A DNA stretch of 64,000 bases from Nitrospirota bacterium (GCA_030682135.1 JAUXQT010000100.1:87366-151365), one strand, 5' to 3'; counted from the first letter of the stretch, positions 1 through 8,728 are shown. Made by a program: numbers and translations. Notes: generated from the letters alone by a model not told the origin.

Positions 1-251
1 GCAGGCACATCCTGCTTCAATTCCTGATCGAAGCGATCATTATGACGGCGATCGGCGGAATCGTCGGCGTGGCTGCGGGCATCGGGGGTGCAAAACTGTT
101 GACCACACTCGTCGGCTGGCCGACCATTATCTCTCCGGAAGCCATCGTGATCGCGTTTTTCTTTTCCCTGGTCGTCGGTGTCTTCTTCGGCCTCTATCCC
201 GCAAACAAAGCGTCGAAGATGAACCCCATCGAAGCCTTGCACTACGAGTGA
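1..251 (+). CDS. C-terminal end of a MacB/FtsX-type ABC transporter permease (partial)
   Basis: Only the last part of this gene is present; the frame is open from base 3. The translation begins RHILLQFLIEAIIM and ends in NPIEALHYE, which is the characteristic last transmembrane region and tail of MacB-type permeases. Two hydrophobic segments are visible, around positions 42-110 and 140-200. Proteins of this family sit in the inner membrane and, with a cytoplasmic ATPase and often a periplasmic adaptor, use ATP to move substrates such as lipoproteins, peptides or macrolides across the periplasm. The substrate cannot be told from this piece. The stop codon overlaps the GTG that could start the next gene, suggesting translational coupling. 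Confidence 0.85.
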   Translation, partial: RHILLQFLIEAIIMTAIGGIVGVAAGIGGAKLLTTLVGWPTIISPEAIVIAFFFSLVVGVFFGLYPANKASKMNPIEALHYE

Positions 252-1153
252 GAGCCGGCATGAGCATGGCGCAGAATCAGGACATCGCCGGGCGATTGCG
301 AGAAGTTGCGCAGCTCTTGGAGGATCAGGGCGCGAATCGCTTTCGCGTGCGAGCCTATCGTGCGGCGGCAGAGACGATCGAACGTTTGACGGCTCCCGCC
401 GCAGAGATCGCACAACAACGGGGCACGGATGGGCTGCAGTCGTTGCCCGGCATCGGGGTGAGCCTCGCACGCTCCATTCATACCCTTGTCGTCACAGGCC
501 GGCTGCCGATGTTGGACCGCCTGCGCGGCCACATGAACCCGATCTCACTGCTCACGTCGATTCCAGGGATCGGTCCGGCTCTCGCCCATCGGCTGCACGA
601 CGATCTGCAGATCGAAACGTTGGAACAACTGGAAATGGCAGCGCATGACGGACGCTTAACAGAAATCGAAGGGATCGGTCCCAAAAAACTCCAGGGCATC
701 ATCGATTCCCTGACTGCACGGCTTGGACGTGTCCGACAGAGCGCCGGCAGAATGGTTGGGCATCCAACTGCTGAACCTCCGGTGGAAGAACTCCTGGACG
801 TGGACAGGGAATACCGCGAATCCGCCCAGGCCGGCAGCCTGCAGAAAATTGCGCCGCACCGCTTCAATCCAGAGAAAGAGGCCTGGCTGCCGATCCTCCA
901 CAGGCAACGAGGCGCCCGCCACTATACTGCGCTGTTTTCGAACAGCGCCCTGGCCCATCGACTCAAGAAAACGCAGGACTGGGTCATCCTCTACTACGAT
1001 GACGATCACGGCGAACGCCAGTGCACCGTGATCACCAGCCACCAGACTCCATTTATTGGGAAACGCATCGTACGGGGACGGGAAGAAGACTGTGCGGACT
1101 ACTACCGGTCTCGTGACGCCATGACCCCAGAGGCAACTTCTCCAAGCTCGTAA
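248..1153 (+). CDS. Helix-hairpin-helix DNA-binding protein related to the PolX N-terminal domain
   Basis: This 301-residue protein starts like the 8-kDa domain of family X DNA polymerases (residues about 10-85) and carries three helix-hairpin-helix GIG motifs at residues 68-70, 107-109 and 142-144. These bind the DNA backbone without sequence preference. The polymerase palm is absent, so it is not a polymerase. Residues about 185-300 form a separate conserved-looking domain containing YYDDDHGERQCTVIT, which I cannot name. The GTG at 248 overlaps the upstream stop; ATG codons at 260 and 266 are alternative starts and no strong ribosome binding site decides among them. A role in DNA repair or structure is an inference from the HhH motifs only. 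Confidence 0.8.
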   Translation: MRAGMSMAQNQDIAGRLREVAQLLEDQGANRFRVRAYRAAAETIERLTAPAAEIAQQRGTDGLQSLPGIGVSLARSIHTLVVTGRLPMLDRLRGHMNPISLLTSIPGIGPALAHRLHDDLQIETLEQLEMAAHDGRLTEIEGIGPKKLQGIIDSLTARLGRVRQSAGRMVGHPTAEPPVEELLDVDREYRESAQAGSLQKIAPHRFNPEKEAWLPILHRQRGARHYTALFSNSALAHRLKKTQDWVILYYDDDHGERQCTVITSHQTPFIGKRIVRGREEDCADYYRSRDAMTPEATSPSS

Positions 1154-1185
1154 TGACAACGCGCTGGCTGCTCAAAAAGGCCGTT

Positions 1186-1372
1186 CTCTTCATCCGTCGT
1201 TCGTGAAGGGTCGTTCGTATCTCGTTCCTGAAAAGAGCATATAGCCAATAGCGTATGGTCCAGAATGAAGAAGGGAAGGATCTTTGCTCCCAGCTATACG
1301 CCCTTCGCCATACGCTCTTATCTCCAACGAGATACGCTTCACGAGGGACGCTTCACGGTCTTTGGCGCTGGC
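1186..1372. repeat. Nested degenerate-arm inverted repeat (class C)
   Basis: The gap before the peptidase gene holds two nested inverted repeats. Outer arms: TCGTTCGTATCTCGTT on the left and AACGAGATACGCTTCACGAG on the right. Inner arms: CATATAGCCAATAGCGTATG on the left and CTATACGCCCTTCGCCATACG on the right, with short internal echoes. Similar arms occur at 16864, 38460, 51327, 54513 and 56066. The upstream edge (about 1169-1186) also has a fragment resembling a family R end. Confidence 0.6.
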
Positions 1373-1402
1373 GAACGTAGCAGCCTGCGAGGATGAGTCA
1401 AC

Positions 1403-2332
1403 ATGATCCCAATGCCAGGACAAAGCCATCAGGGGCCGCTGCCGCCGCTGACGGAGCAGCAGCGAATGCTGGGACAGGAACTCCGCTCCCACGTCCAGCA
1501 GCTCGCTGGACAGATCGGCGAGCGCAACGTCTTTCGGCAAGACAGGCTCGCCATGGCGGCGGATTATATCCGGACAACGTTCGCCCGCGACGGCTACCAG
1601 GTAGGACGACAACCCTTCGAGGTGGGGGGCATAGGCTGTGAAAATGTAGAAGCAGAAGTGCGGGGGAACCAGAGACCGGACGAGATTATTGTCATCGGCG
1701 CACATTACGACTCGGTGCAGGGAAGTCCCGGCGCCAACGATAACGCGAGCGGCGTGGCAGCGATGCTCGCCTTGGCCCGTGCCTTCGCGAAAACCCACCC
1801 GGCCCGTACCCTGCGATTTGTGGCCTTCGCCAACGAAGAGCCGCCGCTCTTTCAAACCAAATATATGGGCAGCCGCGTCTATGCCAGGCGCAGCCGCGAG
1901 CGCGGAGAAAAGATCCTCCTCATGCTCAGCCTGGAGACCATCGGATACTATTCAGACGAGCCAGGGAGCCAACACTTCCTGTTTCCCTTGAATCTCATCT
2001 ATCCCTCCACCGGGAATTTCATTGCCTTCGTCAGCAACGTAGAGAATGGCTTCCTGGTGCGGCAGCTTGTGGGATCGTTTCGGCGGCAGGCGCAATTTCC
2101 CTCTGAAGGCGGAGCCCTCTGGGGTTTGGTCCCCGGCGTCGGGTGGTCGGACCATTGGGCCTTCTGGAAGGAAGGATTCCCGGCGGTGATGGTGACCGAC
2201 ACCGCCCTCTTCCGCTACCCGGCCTACCACTTGAACAGCGACAGGCCCGAGTTGGTTCAATGCGACCGAATGGCGCGCGTCGTCTCCGGCCTGCAAGCCG
2301 TCATCGCAGAAATGGCACACGCACAAAAGTGA
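1403..2332 (+). CDS. M28-family zinc peptidase (aminopeptidase-like)
   Basis: This 309-residue protein has the complete two-zinc site of family M28: H101 and D103 in GAHYDS, D113 in GANDNASG, the catalytic E145/E146 pair in FANEEPP, E178 in LSLETIG, and a late histidine in AYHLNSD. M28 enzymes remove N-terminal amino acids or cleave related amide bonds. There is no signal peptide or transmembrane segment, so it is probably cytoplasmic. The start is supported by a purine-rich GGATG about 8 bases upstream. It stands alone, with a repeat in front and repeats behind, so the context does not reveal its substrate. Confidence 0.85.
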   Translation: MIPMPGQSHQGPLPPLTEQQRMLGQELRSHVQQLAGQIGERNVFRQDRLAMAADYIRTTFARDGYQVGRQPFEVGGIGCENVEAEVRGNQRPDEIIVIGAHYDSVQGSPGANDNASGVAAMLALARAFAKTHPARTLRFVAFANEEPPLFQTKYMGSRVYARRSRERGEKILLMLSLETIGYYSDEPGSQHFLFPLNLIYPSTGNFIAFVSNVENGFLVRQLVGSFRRQAQFPSEGGALWGLVPGVGWSDHWAFWKEGFPAVMVTDTALFRYPAYHLNSDRPELVQCDRMARVVSGLQAVIAEMAHAQK

Positions 2333-2421
2333 AAGAAAGACGGACAAGGGAAAGTAGCCAGACTATCCTTGCTTGCTTGCCCCCTTCTCCCCCTAGCATG
2401 GGACGGAATCACCTCTAAATA

Positions 2422-2464
2422 GGGAGGGCGGCCGACCCGATCCTTAACTGCGCGCGTCCAACCA
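2422..2464. repeat. Left half of a family A element
   Basis: This half-copy has a left arm (AGGGCGGCCGACCCGATCC) running into the conserved CTGCGCGCGTCCAAC core and then losing similarity. It is followed at 2474-2495 by ATGATCCCTCCGAGCTCGCT, a motif that recurs at 13214 and 20481 next to other family A copies. No matching right half is visible. Confidence 0.6.
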
Positions 2465-2534
2465 TCACTACAAATGATCCCTCCGAGCTCGCTCCTTTTC
2501 TCTCCCCACCGCTGCAACCGAACGTGACACAGAA

Positions 2535-2626
2535 GGGGCGGCTTGGGTGAATCCAGAACTGCGCGCGTCGAACGACCACTTTCCAAAGTGGGGGTTCCGC
2601 GAGCACTGGATCACCCAGGCCGCCCC
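2535..2626. repeat. Family A palindromic element, copy A1
   Basis: A complete 92-bp imperfect palindrome. The arms GGGGCGGCTTGGGTGA and TCACCCAGGCCGCCCC pair. The middle stem uses GAACG on the left and GGTTC/CGAGCA on the right, and the apex is CCACTT-TCCA-AAGTGG. Other copies have different arm and apex sequences but keep the pairing. It lies between the 3' ends of two converging genes, where it could also act as a bidirectional terminator. Confidence 0.8.
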
Positions 2627-2652
2627 TTCATTTTCTATAGTTCGCCCCAGCC

Positions 2653-3138
2653 CTATTCTTCTGCCTGCACCCCAGCATGATAGGTGCCATACACATACAC
2701 GGGGATCGACAAGTGGCCGAGATGTTTTTCCATCAACGGTTTCACATCTTTCCAGTCGAGCCCGCCCACCCCGGTGGCCAAGCGTGGAAGCGCAACGCTC
2801 TTGAACTTCTCCGTTTCGATCGCCTTACATAACGCTTTGAGACAGTGATTCACGTTCTCGATCGTGGCCCGTCCCGGGTGCTTGGCTCCGTGACTGGCAG
2901 CCGCCTCCTGAGTAAACAGATTCACAATCCGAATGCCCCCGACCCCGGCCCAGGCCCACAATTCGCCGGCCTTGGGGCTGAACGTCTGAGAATAATGCCG
3001 GAAGTCCTTATACATCGCCGGCCACTGTTCTCTGAGCGCCAAAGCTAACCCGTTGGCGAAATTATCGTTGGGAGCAACGCCATGTGCCAACGCTTCCGCC
3101 TTCGTCAACAAAATATCCCCTGCCACTTCCTTCAACAT
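2653..3138 (-). CDS. Macro-domain protein of the TARG1/DarG type
   Basis: The 161-residue protein is a single macro domain. It opens with VAGDILLTKAEALAHG and has the LPRLATGVGGLDW segment typical of the TARG1/DarG branch, whose members hydrolyse ADP-ribose from modified proteins, O-acetyl-ADP-ribose or thymidine-linked ADP-ribose in DNA. The length covers the macro domain only, without the C-terminal part of DarG antitoxins. A strong GGAGGAGG lies 7 bases upstream of the ATG. No DarT-like toxin gene is next to it, so a stand-alone ADP-ribosyl hydrolase is more likely than half of a toxin-antitoxin pair. The function is inferred from family membership. Confidence 0.85.
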   Translation of the reverse strand: MLKEVAGDILLTKAEALAHGVAPNDNFANGLALALREQWPAMYKDFRHYSQTFSPKAGELWAWAGVGGIRIVNLFTQEAAASHGAKHPGRATIENVNHCLKALCKAIETEKFKSVALPRLATGVGGLDWKDVKPLMEKHLGHLSIPVYVYGTYHAGVQAEE

Positions 3139-3417
3139 GTCGCGTCCTCCTCCGTCGAGTTAGTAATGAAGCTTTGAATCTTATCACAGAGAGAGAGATG
3201 AGTCTCCCCCGCACCCCGCGAATCGGCCTCCTGACGATCTTCCTCTTTTCCAGGTGATTAAAGGGGCAGGAGTCTGTCCGAGTAATGCCATTCTGCTGCG
3301 GCCAACGATCTGCACGCGTCTGCGTCGTTCTCGACCCGCGCTCAAGAACCGTGACCGTGAAACGAGGGTCAGCCTCGGAGCTGCGGCCGCGCAACGAATG
3401 ACGACTCGGACAAACTC

Positions 3418-3873
3418 CTAGGATCGAAATGGTTGGACATCACCTGACTTACGCAACATCTTGTTCACTTCGTCGAGATGCAGCTCTTCGCCGACAATCA
3501 TCTCTCGTGCATATTCTTCCAACAACACGGACTTTCCCTCGGAGACTTTCAGGAGTTCGTAATAGGCGCAGATGGCGGCCTTCTCGTGCTCCAAACTTTC
3601 CCGCAGAATATCTCCCACATCATGCTTCTCGGTTTCCAAGAGTGTCCCGATTTTCAACGATGGGTGGCCGCCGAGCAACGTAACCAGTTCCCCGGCTTTA
3701 TGCGCGTGGGCAAGACTCTCGTCAGCATTACTCTTCAGCCAAGACACGATAGGAATACGGTTATACCCATAGATCATGAGGGAGTAATGCATATAGCGTA
3801 CGACCCCCGCCAACTCATGCTCCATAATTTTATTGAGAATCCCAACCGCACTTTGAGTATCTTGATCGTTCAT
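3418..3873 (-). CDS. Ferritin-like (bacterioferritin-type) di-iron protein
   Basis: The 151-residue protein has the four-helix ferritin fold with all expected di-iron ligands: EHE in helix A (EHELAGVVRYMHYS), ExxAH in helix B (ESLAHAH), EHE in helix C (EHEKAAICAYYEL) and EELH in helix D. Proteins of this type oxidise ferrous iron and may store it or protect DNA from peroxide damage. I set the start at the ATG at 3873 because AGGAG sits 8 bases upstream; the frame stays open further upstream without similarity. The conserved haem-binding Met of Bfr is not obvious. It is a single gene; no bacterioferritin-associated ferredoxin is adjacent. Confidence 0.85.
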   Translation of the reverse strand: MNDQDTQSAVGILNKIMEHELAGVVRYMHYSLMIYGYNRIPIVSWLKSNADESLAHAHKAGELVTLLGGHPSLKIGTLLETEKHDVGDILRESLEHEKAAICAYYELLKVSEGKSVLLEEYAREMIVGEELHLDEVNKMLRKSGDVQPFRS

Positions 3874-4155
3874 CTGATGTCTCCTGTTATACGAAGCTAT
3901 TCCGCCGGAAGAAGTTGCGAATGGCATAACACCTGGCACGTCTGCTGCGGTCGGCCTTGCAGCCGGCACACCACCATCAGTCGTTCAACTGGAAACAAGT
4001 CTACTAGAAAGCCCGATGCGTATCCATCTCGTTCAATCCCTTGAGTAACCCTTGTCATTTCTACAACTCTCCCCTATAAAATGGGCAGCCCGCAAGCTGA
4101 TGAATCATCCAGCTTCCGTGACAAACCGTTTCGCCGTTGCACAGGAGAGCCCTCT

Positions 4156-4452
4156 ATGAAAATGTTGATGATCGTCTTTCGCCGATCGATTGTGGAACGC
4201 ATCCATGCCCTGCTGAAGGAGTATGACGTCAACGCGTTTACTGAACTGCATAATGTCGCCGGCAGGGGAGAAACCGGCCCCAATGTTGAATTCTTCCTCT
4301 CACCGGGCCCCAACAGTATGATCCTCACTGCGGTATCGGAACAGCTTGCCTACCGCCTCATCGAGGGGTTCACACGCTTCAAAGCGGAGCAGGGGACGGA
4401 TCAGCCTAACCATGTTCACGTATTTATCCTTCCCTGCGAGCAAGCGGTCTAG
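4156..4452 (+). CDS. Small PII-like signalling protein
   Basis: The 98-residue product (MKMLMIVFRRSIVERIHALLKE at its N terminus) has the length and alternating strand-helix pattern of PII/CutA-fold trimeric proteins. It lacks the classic uridylylation-loop tyrosine motif of GlnB. PII-like proteins of this size often sit beside transporters and bind small ligands. The start is fixed by AGGAG 7-8 bases upstream of the ATG at 4156. Its neighbours do not suggest a partner, although a CzcA-type efflux system, with which some PII-like proteins associate, lies 16 kb away. The fold assignment is an inference from sequence pattern. Confidence 0.65.
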   Translation: MKMLMIVFRRSIVERIHALLKEYDVNAFTELHNVAGRGETGPNVEFFLSPGPNSMILTAVSEQLAYRLIEGFTRFKAEQGTDQPNHVHVFILPCEQAV

Positions 4453-4574
4453 CAGGATGCTGAAAAAGTCCCCCAGCGGCGTTCTCGCGTCGCTCAGAGA
4501 CTCAACGTACTGAAGCGTACGCCTCGCCTCTTCGCTCGCTGCGGCCTTGCTAGACGGCCTTTTTGAGCATCCTG
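4453..4574. repeat. Family R palindromic element, copy R1
   Basis: A 122-bp element with terminal inverted repeats CAGGATGCT and AGCATCCTG. Inside, the left arm GAAAAAGTCCCCCAGC partly pairs with the right arm AGACGGCCTTTTTGAG. The central small hairpin is GTAC-TGAAGC-GTAC. Weaker similarity to copies R2 and R3 continues to about 4656 (TTTTTCCGCAGCCTGC). It begins 1 base after the preceding stop codon. Confidence 0.8.
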
Positions 4575-4712
4575 AGGTTATTCTGCCCCCCGCACCATAC
4601 GGAAGATTTCAACCATGTTTGCCGTATCAACCGAGTTTTTCCGCAGCCTGCCAGCCCAGCACACAACAAGGCGAACGAGACAACCTCATGCGTGAAAGAG
4701 GTGGGGATGGAT

Positions 4713-4900
4713 TGGGCTGGATTAGTTCGGTCGATAGCTCATCAAGGGCCAGATCTGTCGAATCCCTGCCGCCTGCTGGTCGGACGTCACCCGCTCTCGG
4801 AGAATCCCGTTCACATCACGCTCGACGAAGAAGCCTCCACATCCGAACGCCCAAGGCGAGACGACATCTCTTCGCGGCTCTGCTCTCAAGGCCGTACACG
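4713..4900 (-). repeat. Dispersed repeat D1, a relict of a minus-strand coding segment
   Basis: About 180 bp closely resembles 8318-8512. Read on the minus strand, both copies encode a related peptide: FFVERDVNGILRERVT here and FSAEREVKGILRERVT in the other. Upstream similarity is in a different frame in this copy (one-base indel), and this copy stops at 4727-4729. The pattern suggests decayed copies of one unrecognised gene, or a coding fragment carried by a repeat. I found no family for the peptide. Confidence 0.55.
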
Positions 4901-4957
4901 GACAGGTTCTGCGCTGTTGGAGTGAAAGACCCGCCCCTACCTGAGTTCTACATCACT

Positions 4958-5317
4958 TCACTTGGCGAGGGTCCGCACATAGGCCAGCACGTCTCTGCTC
5001 TGTTTCTCCGAGAGGAGGACCTTCCAGGCCGGCATGTTCGGTTTGCCGTCATGGATGGTCTTGAGCAAGTCGGCATCGGATTTCTTTCTGGTCGACGGTG
5101 CTGTGAGGTTAGCCGGATCCGGCCCAAGAATCCTGTATCCATCCCCTTTGCCCTGAGGCCCGTGACAACCGGCACAGTTTCTGACAAACAGTGTCTTGCC
5201 ACGCGCCACGTCGCCGCTCTGAGCCTTTGGCTCCGCTTGTCCTTGCGCCACCATCCCGAATAGAAGACCGCTCACGCACCCGACCGTTGCCGCCCCGAGC
5301 ATCCAACTTCTCTTCAT
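4958..5317 (-). CDS. Exported class I cytochrome c
   Basis: The 119-residue precursor starts with a clear Sec signal peptide (residues 1-28, ending AQGQA). A single haem-binding CAGCH follows at about residues 48-52, and the distal methionine is probably the one in KPNMPAW. After export and covalent haem attachment this would be a small monohaem electron carrier of about 90 residues in the periplasm. AGGAGGG precedes the ATG by 7 bases. It is transcribed alone; no oxidase or dehydrogenase gene is adjacent, so its electron partner is unknown. Confidence 0.9.
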   Translation of the reverse strand: MKRSWMLGAATVGCVSGLLFGMVAQGQAEPKAQSGDVARGKTLFVRNCAGCHGPQGKGDGYRILGPDPANLTAPSTRKKSDADLLKTIHDGKPNMPAWKVLLSEKQSRDVLAYVRTLAK

Positions 5318-5631
5318 AACATTCCCTCCTGTTCGCGACTGCGTTACCGACTGAATGCAATCTGAGCCCTGCCTCGAATGTAGTGGCAGTGTCGAGCGGG
5401 TCTGCTGTGCGACAGCAGCAGGCGCTCGTTCACCGACTCAGTCCGTTGCAGACCAGCCGGACAGACACCAGAAACTCCGATCGCCTGAACCCGGGCCTTC
5501 CCTGACTTTCCTACAGAACAGTACCCCATCGGAAGGTGAGGCTCAACATCTGTGGAGAGGAGTCGGAGCCAAAAGAACAGAAACCGCGACGTGCAAAGTC
5601 GCAATGGCCCGCTACACCACTCCGCGCAGAA
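5318..5631. other. Gap of about 310 bp without a recognised gene
   Basis: This stretch lies upstream of the cytochrome c gene and downstream of the lipoprotein gene, both on the minus strand. It probably holds the cytochrome promoter. I see no clear repeat, RNA gene or palindrome in it. Confidence 0.4.
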
Positions 5632-6228
5632 TCAGGGGCCAAGGGGCGCATTCGACGGATCGATATCTTCTAGTCGTCCCGTGCAGAAACGACGAACCGG
5701 ATCGTCGAGTGAATCCGGGTCGCCATCGTCCCACAAGACCGACCGGACGTTCCAGCGGACAATGGGATAGAACACCAACATCATCGGTGAAGCTGCCAAC
5801 GTGCCCAGCGTGGAGTACAGCATCTCGTCTTCGTCGAGACGCGTCTGCACACGACGGGACACCCTGCGGTACCAGTCAACCGATTGACGATACCCAGCCC
5901 GCCGATCGATGAGCCTCTGGTAGAGATCATCCTCCATCCTGCGGGGATTGGTTTCGGCAACGGTCCCGGCTTCAACCGGGCTTGTAGGGATAGACAGATC
6001 CGTAGTGCCGCCATTGTCGGCAAGGTAGGACAGCGGAGGAGATCGCCTTGCAGTCGAGGAGCGGGCCTTCCAGGCAACTCGCCAATCGGCTTCGAGCGAG
6101 TCGAGTTCTTCCTGAGACTGCCACACCTCCAACATGAGGCTTCCAAGGCAGTGCACCTCGCGCGTGCGTGTAGAAGAAGCGCAACCCACGGCGAGACTCG
6201 CCAGGATGATGAGGAGGAACGTTCGCAT
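5632..6228 (-). CDS. Lipoprotein of unknown function
   Basis: The 198-residue precursor has a short lipoprotein signal with the lipobox LAVGC at residues 12-16, so the mature protein should be anchored to the outer or inner membrane. The rest is rich in Arg, Asp and Trp. Residues about 95-130 look helical (LYQRLIDRRAGYRQSVDWYRR), and a hydrophobic stretch follows (LAASPMMLVFYPIV, about 144-157). An AGAGGGG motif stands before the ATG. I do not recognise the family. The gene is monocistronic by spacing. Confidence 0.65.
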   Translation of the reverse strand: MRTFLLIILASLAVGCASSTRTREVHCLGSLMLEVWQSQEELDSLEADWRVAWKARSSTARRSPPLSYLADNGGTTDLSIPTSPVEAGTVAETNPRRMEDDLYQRLIDRRAGYRQSVDWYRRVSRRVQTRLDEDEMLYSTLGTLAASPMMLVFYPIVRWNVRSVLWDDGDPDSLDDPVRRFCTGRLEDIDPSNAPLGP

Positions 6229-6454
6229 GCACCCCTCTTACGAACACGATGTCGTGCCTCACTCTACGCTCGACAACGGCAAGCCGCAAACCAGGGAGGG
6301 CGAAGATGCCCTCATGGACATATCCCATATATCGGACATGACCGAAACAGGTTGAGATAACTCAAGAATGTGCCTTGCACACTGGTCAAGCGCCATCCAC
6401 GATCTATGTCGAGAGAGCCTTGTTCGACAGAAGAACTTTGACTAGAGTAGGGCT

Positions 6455-6604
6455 ATGAGCGATGTGGAGTGGCTGGCAGTCATCATGTCAGGCAGCCTGC
6501 TGATTGCGCTCGGCTGGCAGTGGTACCGGCGACGCCGCGCGGCCAAGTCGGCGGATGAGTTGCTGGCCGACGTGCTCAAGAGTAAGGATGCGTTCCACCG
6601 GTAA
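6455..6604 (+). CDS. 49-residue single-span membrane protein
   Basis: A short gene with the product MSDVEWLAVIMSGSLLIALG followed by WQWYRRRR and a charged C terminus. Residues 5-22 form one hydrophobic membrane segment followed by four arginines, which predicts a cytoplasmic C-terminal tail of about 25 residues. The region before the ATG has GAGTAGGG as a weak ribosome binding site. It precedes the aldehyde dehydrogenase gene by 140 bases on the same strand. Similar small one-span proteins regulate or stabilise larger membrane complexes, but nothing here names a partner. Confidence 0.55.
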   Translation: MSDVEWLAVIMSGSLLIALGWQWYRRRRAAKSADELLADVLKSKDAFHR

Positions 6605-6743
6605 TCGCTCACGTCTGCGAACATCTCAACCCCCTCGCGCGATCATCACCCTATTCCCGTTCATGTATTATAATAAAGTGTCTCTGCCCTCGGTTCTACG
6701 CATCTGACAGAGCCGCAATATACATCCGGAGAGGAGGAACACC

Positions 6744-8249
6744 ATGAGCACAGCAACGGTGGAAATCCCGACTCACCAAACGGTTACAACCTTTCTAGAC
6801 GCGCCCAGGAAAGTGCTGATCGGCGGCAGATGGCTCGAAGCCGCGTCGGGGAAGACCTTCCCGACCTACAACCCGGCCACGGGCGAAGTCCTGGCCCAAG
6901 TGGCCGAAGGCAACAGCACCGACGTTGACAGGGCGGTCACCGCTGCACGGAACGCCTTCGAGAGCGGCCCGTGGCGCACGTTCACAGCCTCGGAGCGTGG
7001 ACGGCTGATCTGGAAGCTCGCCGACCTTGTCGAATCTCACCTGGAAGAATTCGCCCAACTGGAGTCGCTCGACAACGGGAAGCCGGTCGGCGTGGCCCGC
7101 GTGGCGGATGTGCCGCTGGCCGTGGACCTCTTCCGGTACATGGCAGGTTGGTCGACCAAAATCGAAGGCCACACCATCCCCATTTCGGTGCCCTACATGC
7201 CCGGCGCCCGGTATCTCGCCTACACGCTGCGCGAGCCGGTCGGCGTGGTAGCCCAAATCATCCCTTGGAATTTTCCGCTACTCATGGCGGCTTGGAAGCT
7301 GGGTCCGGCGTTGGCCGCGGGCTGCACCGTCGTCCTGAAGCCTGCCGAGCAGACGCCGCTGTCCGCCCTGCGACTCGGCGAGCTGATCTGCGAAGCAGGA
7401 TTCCCGGACGGAGTGGTCAACATCGTGCCCGGGTACGGGGAGACCGCCGGCGCGGCACTGGCGGCGCATCCGGACGTGGACAAGGTGGCCTTCACTGGCT
7501 CCACCGAAGTGGGAAAGCTCATCCTTCGGGCGGCGGCAGGGAATCTCAAGAAAGTGTCGCTGGAGCTCGGCGGGAAATCCCCCAACATCGTATGCAAGGA
7601 CGCCGATCTGGAGGCGAGCATACCCGGAGTCGCGAGTGCGATCTTTTTCAACCAAGGCCAGTGCTGCTGCGCAGGCTCCAGGCTTTTCGTCGAAAAGGGT
7701 ATCTTCGACAAGGTGGTGGCGGGCGTGGCTGAGGAGGCGAAGAAGATCAAGGTCGGGCCGGGCATGGATCCCGCCACCCAAATGGGGCCGCTGGTGTCGG
7801 ACGAGCAGCAACGGCGGGTGCTCGGCTATCTGGAGTCGGGCTTCTCCGAGGGCGCCAAGGCAGTGGTCGGCGGACGCAAGCTGGGCGACAAGGGCTACTT
7901 TGTGGAACCGACCGTGCTGGTCAACACCACGCAGACGATGAAGATTATGCAGGAGGAAATCTTCGGGCCGGTTGTCTGCGCAGTCCCGTTTACGGACGTG
8001 GGCAAAGTGATCCAGGCGGCGAACGACTCCATCTACGGTCTGGCGGCGGCAGTATGGACCCGTGATGTCGGCAACGCTCATCGCATCGCAGCCGAGCTGC
8101 GCGCAGGGTCGGTGTGGGTCAACTGCTACAACATCTTCGACGCCGCGCTACCCTTCGGCGGCTACAAGCAATCCGGGTGGGGCCGCGAAATGGGCCACGA
8201 CGCACTGGAACTCTACACCGAGGTGAAAGCCGTCACAGTGCAGCTGTGA
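6744..8249 (+). CDS. NAD(P)-dependent aldehyde dehydrogenase
   Basis: The 501-residue protein is a full-length ALDH of the betaine/retinal aldehyde dehydrogenase branch. It has the cofactor-binding [14 protein letters not shown] segment, the general-base glutamate in [11 protein letters not shown] and the catalytic cysteine in [12 protein letters not shown]. It also has the late EEIFGPVV and [15 protein letters not shown] motifs. It oxidises an aldehyde to the acid in the cytoplasm; the substrate cannot be read from the sequence. A strong GGAGAGGAGG is 6-8 bases upstream of the ATG. No alcohol dehydrogenase or betaine pathway gene is adjacent, so general aldehyde detoxification is a plausible role. 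Confidence 0.93.
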   Translation: MSTATVEIPTHQTVTTFLDAPRKVLIGGRWLEAASGKTFPTYNPATGEVLAQVAEGNSTDVDRAVTAARNAFESGPWRTFTASERGRLIWKLADLVESHLEEFAQLESLDNGKPVGVARVADVPLAVDLFRYMAGWSTKIEGHTIPISVPYMPGARYLAYTLREPVGVVAQIIPWNFPLLMAAWKLGPALAAGCTVVLKPAEQTPLSALRLGELICEAGFPDGVVNIVPGYGETAGAALAAHPDVDKVAFTGSTEVGKLILRAAAGNLKKVSLELGGKSPNIVCKDADLEASIPGVASAIFFNQGQCCCAGSRLFVEKGIFDKVVAGVAEEAKKIKVGPGMDPATQMGPLVSDEQQRRVLGYLESGFSEGAKAVVGGRKLGDKGYFVEPTVLVNTTQTMKIMQEEIFGPVVCAVPFTDVGKVIQAANDSIYGLAAAVWTRDVGNAHRIAAELRAGSVWVNCYNIFDAALPFGGYKQSGWGREMGHDALELYTEVKAVTVQL

Positions 8250-8317
8250 AAGATCCCTGGAGAACGGAAGGATCGTCGGAAAGAGTACAAGCTATTACGC
8301 GCGGATGGAGCGAGGAC

Positions 8318-8512
8318 GGATCTGACTAGATTCGGTCGGGTGATAGCTCGTCGAGGGCCAAGCCTGTCGAATCTCTGTCGCCCGCTGGCCGGCCGTCACG
8401 CGCTCCCGGAGAATCCCCTTCACCTCACGCTCGGCGGAGAAGCCTCCACATCCGAGACGCCCAAGGCGAGATGCAATCGCTTCATGGATCACCTCTCAAA
8501 GCCGCGCGCGGA
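8318..8512 (-). repeat. Dispersed repeat D2, second copy of the D1 sequence
   Basis: This copy matches 4713-4900 over about 180 bp. Its minus-strand reading frame is open from about 8492 to 8295 and contains RLGCGGFSAEREVKGILRER, so it is better preserved than D1. It marks the left side of the low-GC island. Whether the peptide is made is unknown; there is no clear ribosome binding site. Confidence 0.5.
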
Positions 8513-8680
8513 CGCGGCAATCAGAAAAGGTGAATATCCCCGTTTTCCGGTCCACAATCCAGCCGAAGACGGCTGTCCACAAAACCTACGATAATCCCAC
8601 CCCTCAAACCCCCGAAAATTCAGCATGCCATATCTAGCCATCCTATGTACTTAAATCAGATGATTCGCGGACAATGCAGC

Positions 8681-8728
8681 TTGTCAATTAACACGGATAT
8701 GTGTTACACGATTGACACGTATTAGTGT
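8681..8728 (+). promoter_or_regulatory. Candidate promoter with two tandem ACAC-N6-GTGT operators
   Basis: Just before the HTH-fused gene are two identical-format palindromes, ACAC-GGATAT-GTGT at 8691-8704 and ACAC-GTATTA-GTGT at 8715-8728. They start exactly 24 bases apart, which is more than two helical turns. A candidate promoter, TTGTCA (8681-8686), 17 bases, TTACAC (8704-8709), overlaps the first palindrome. This is the arrangement expected for a repressor dimer site, and the downstream protein itself begins with an XRE-type HTH, so autoregulation is a reasonable inference. Confidence 0.6.
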
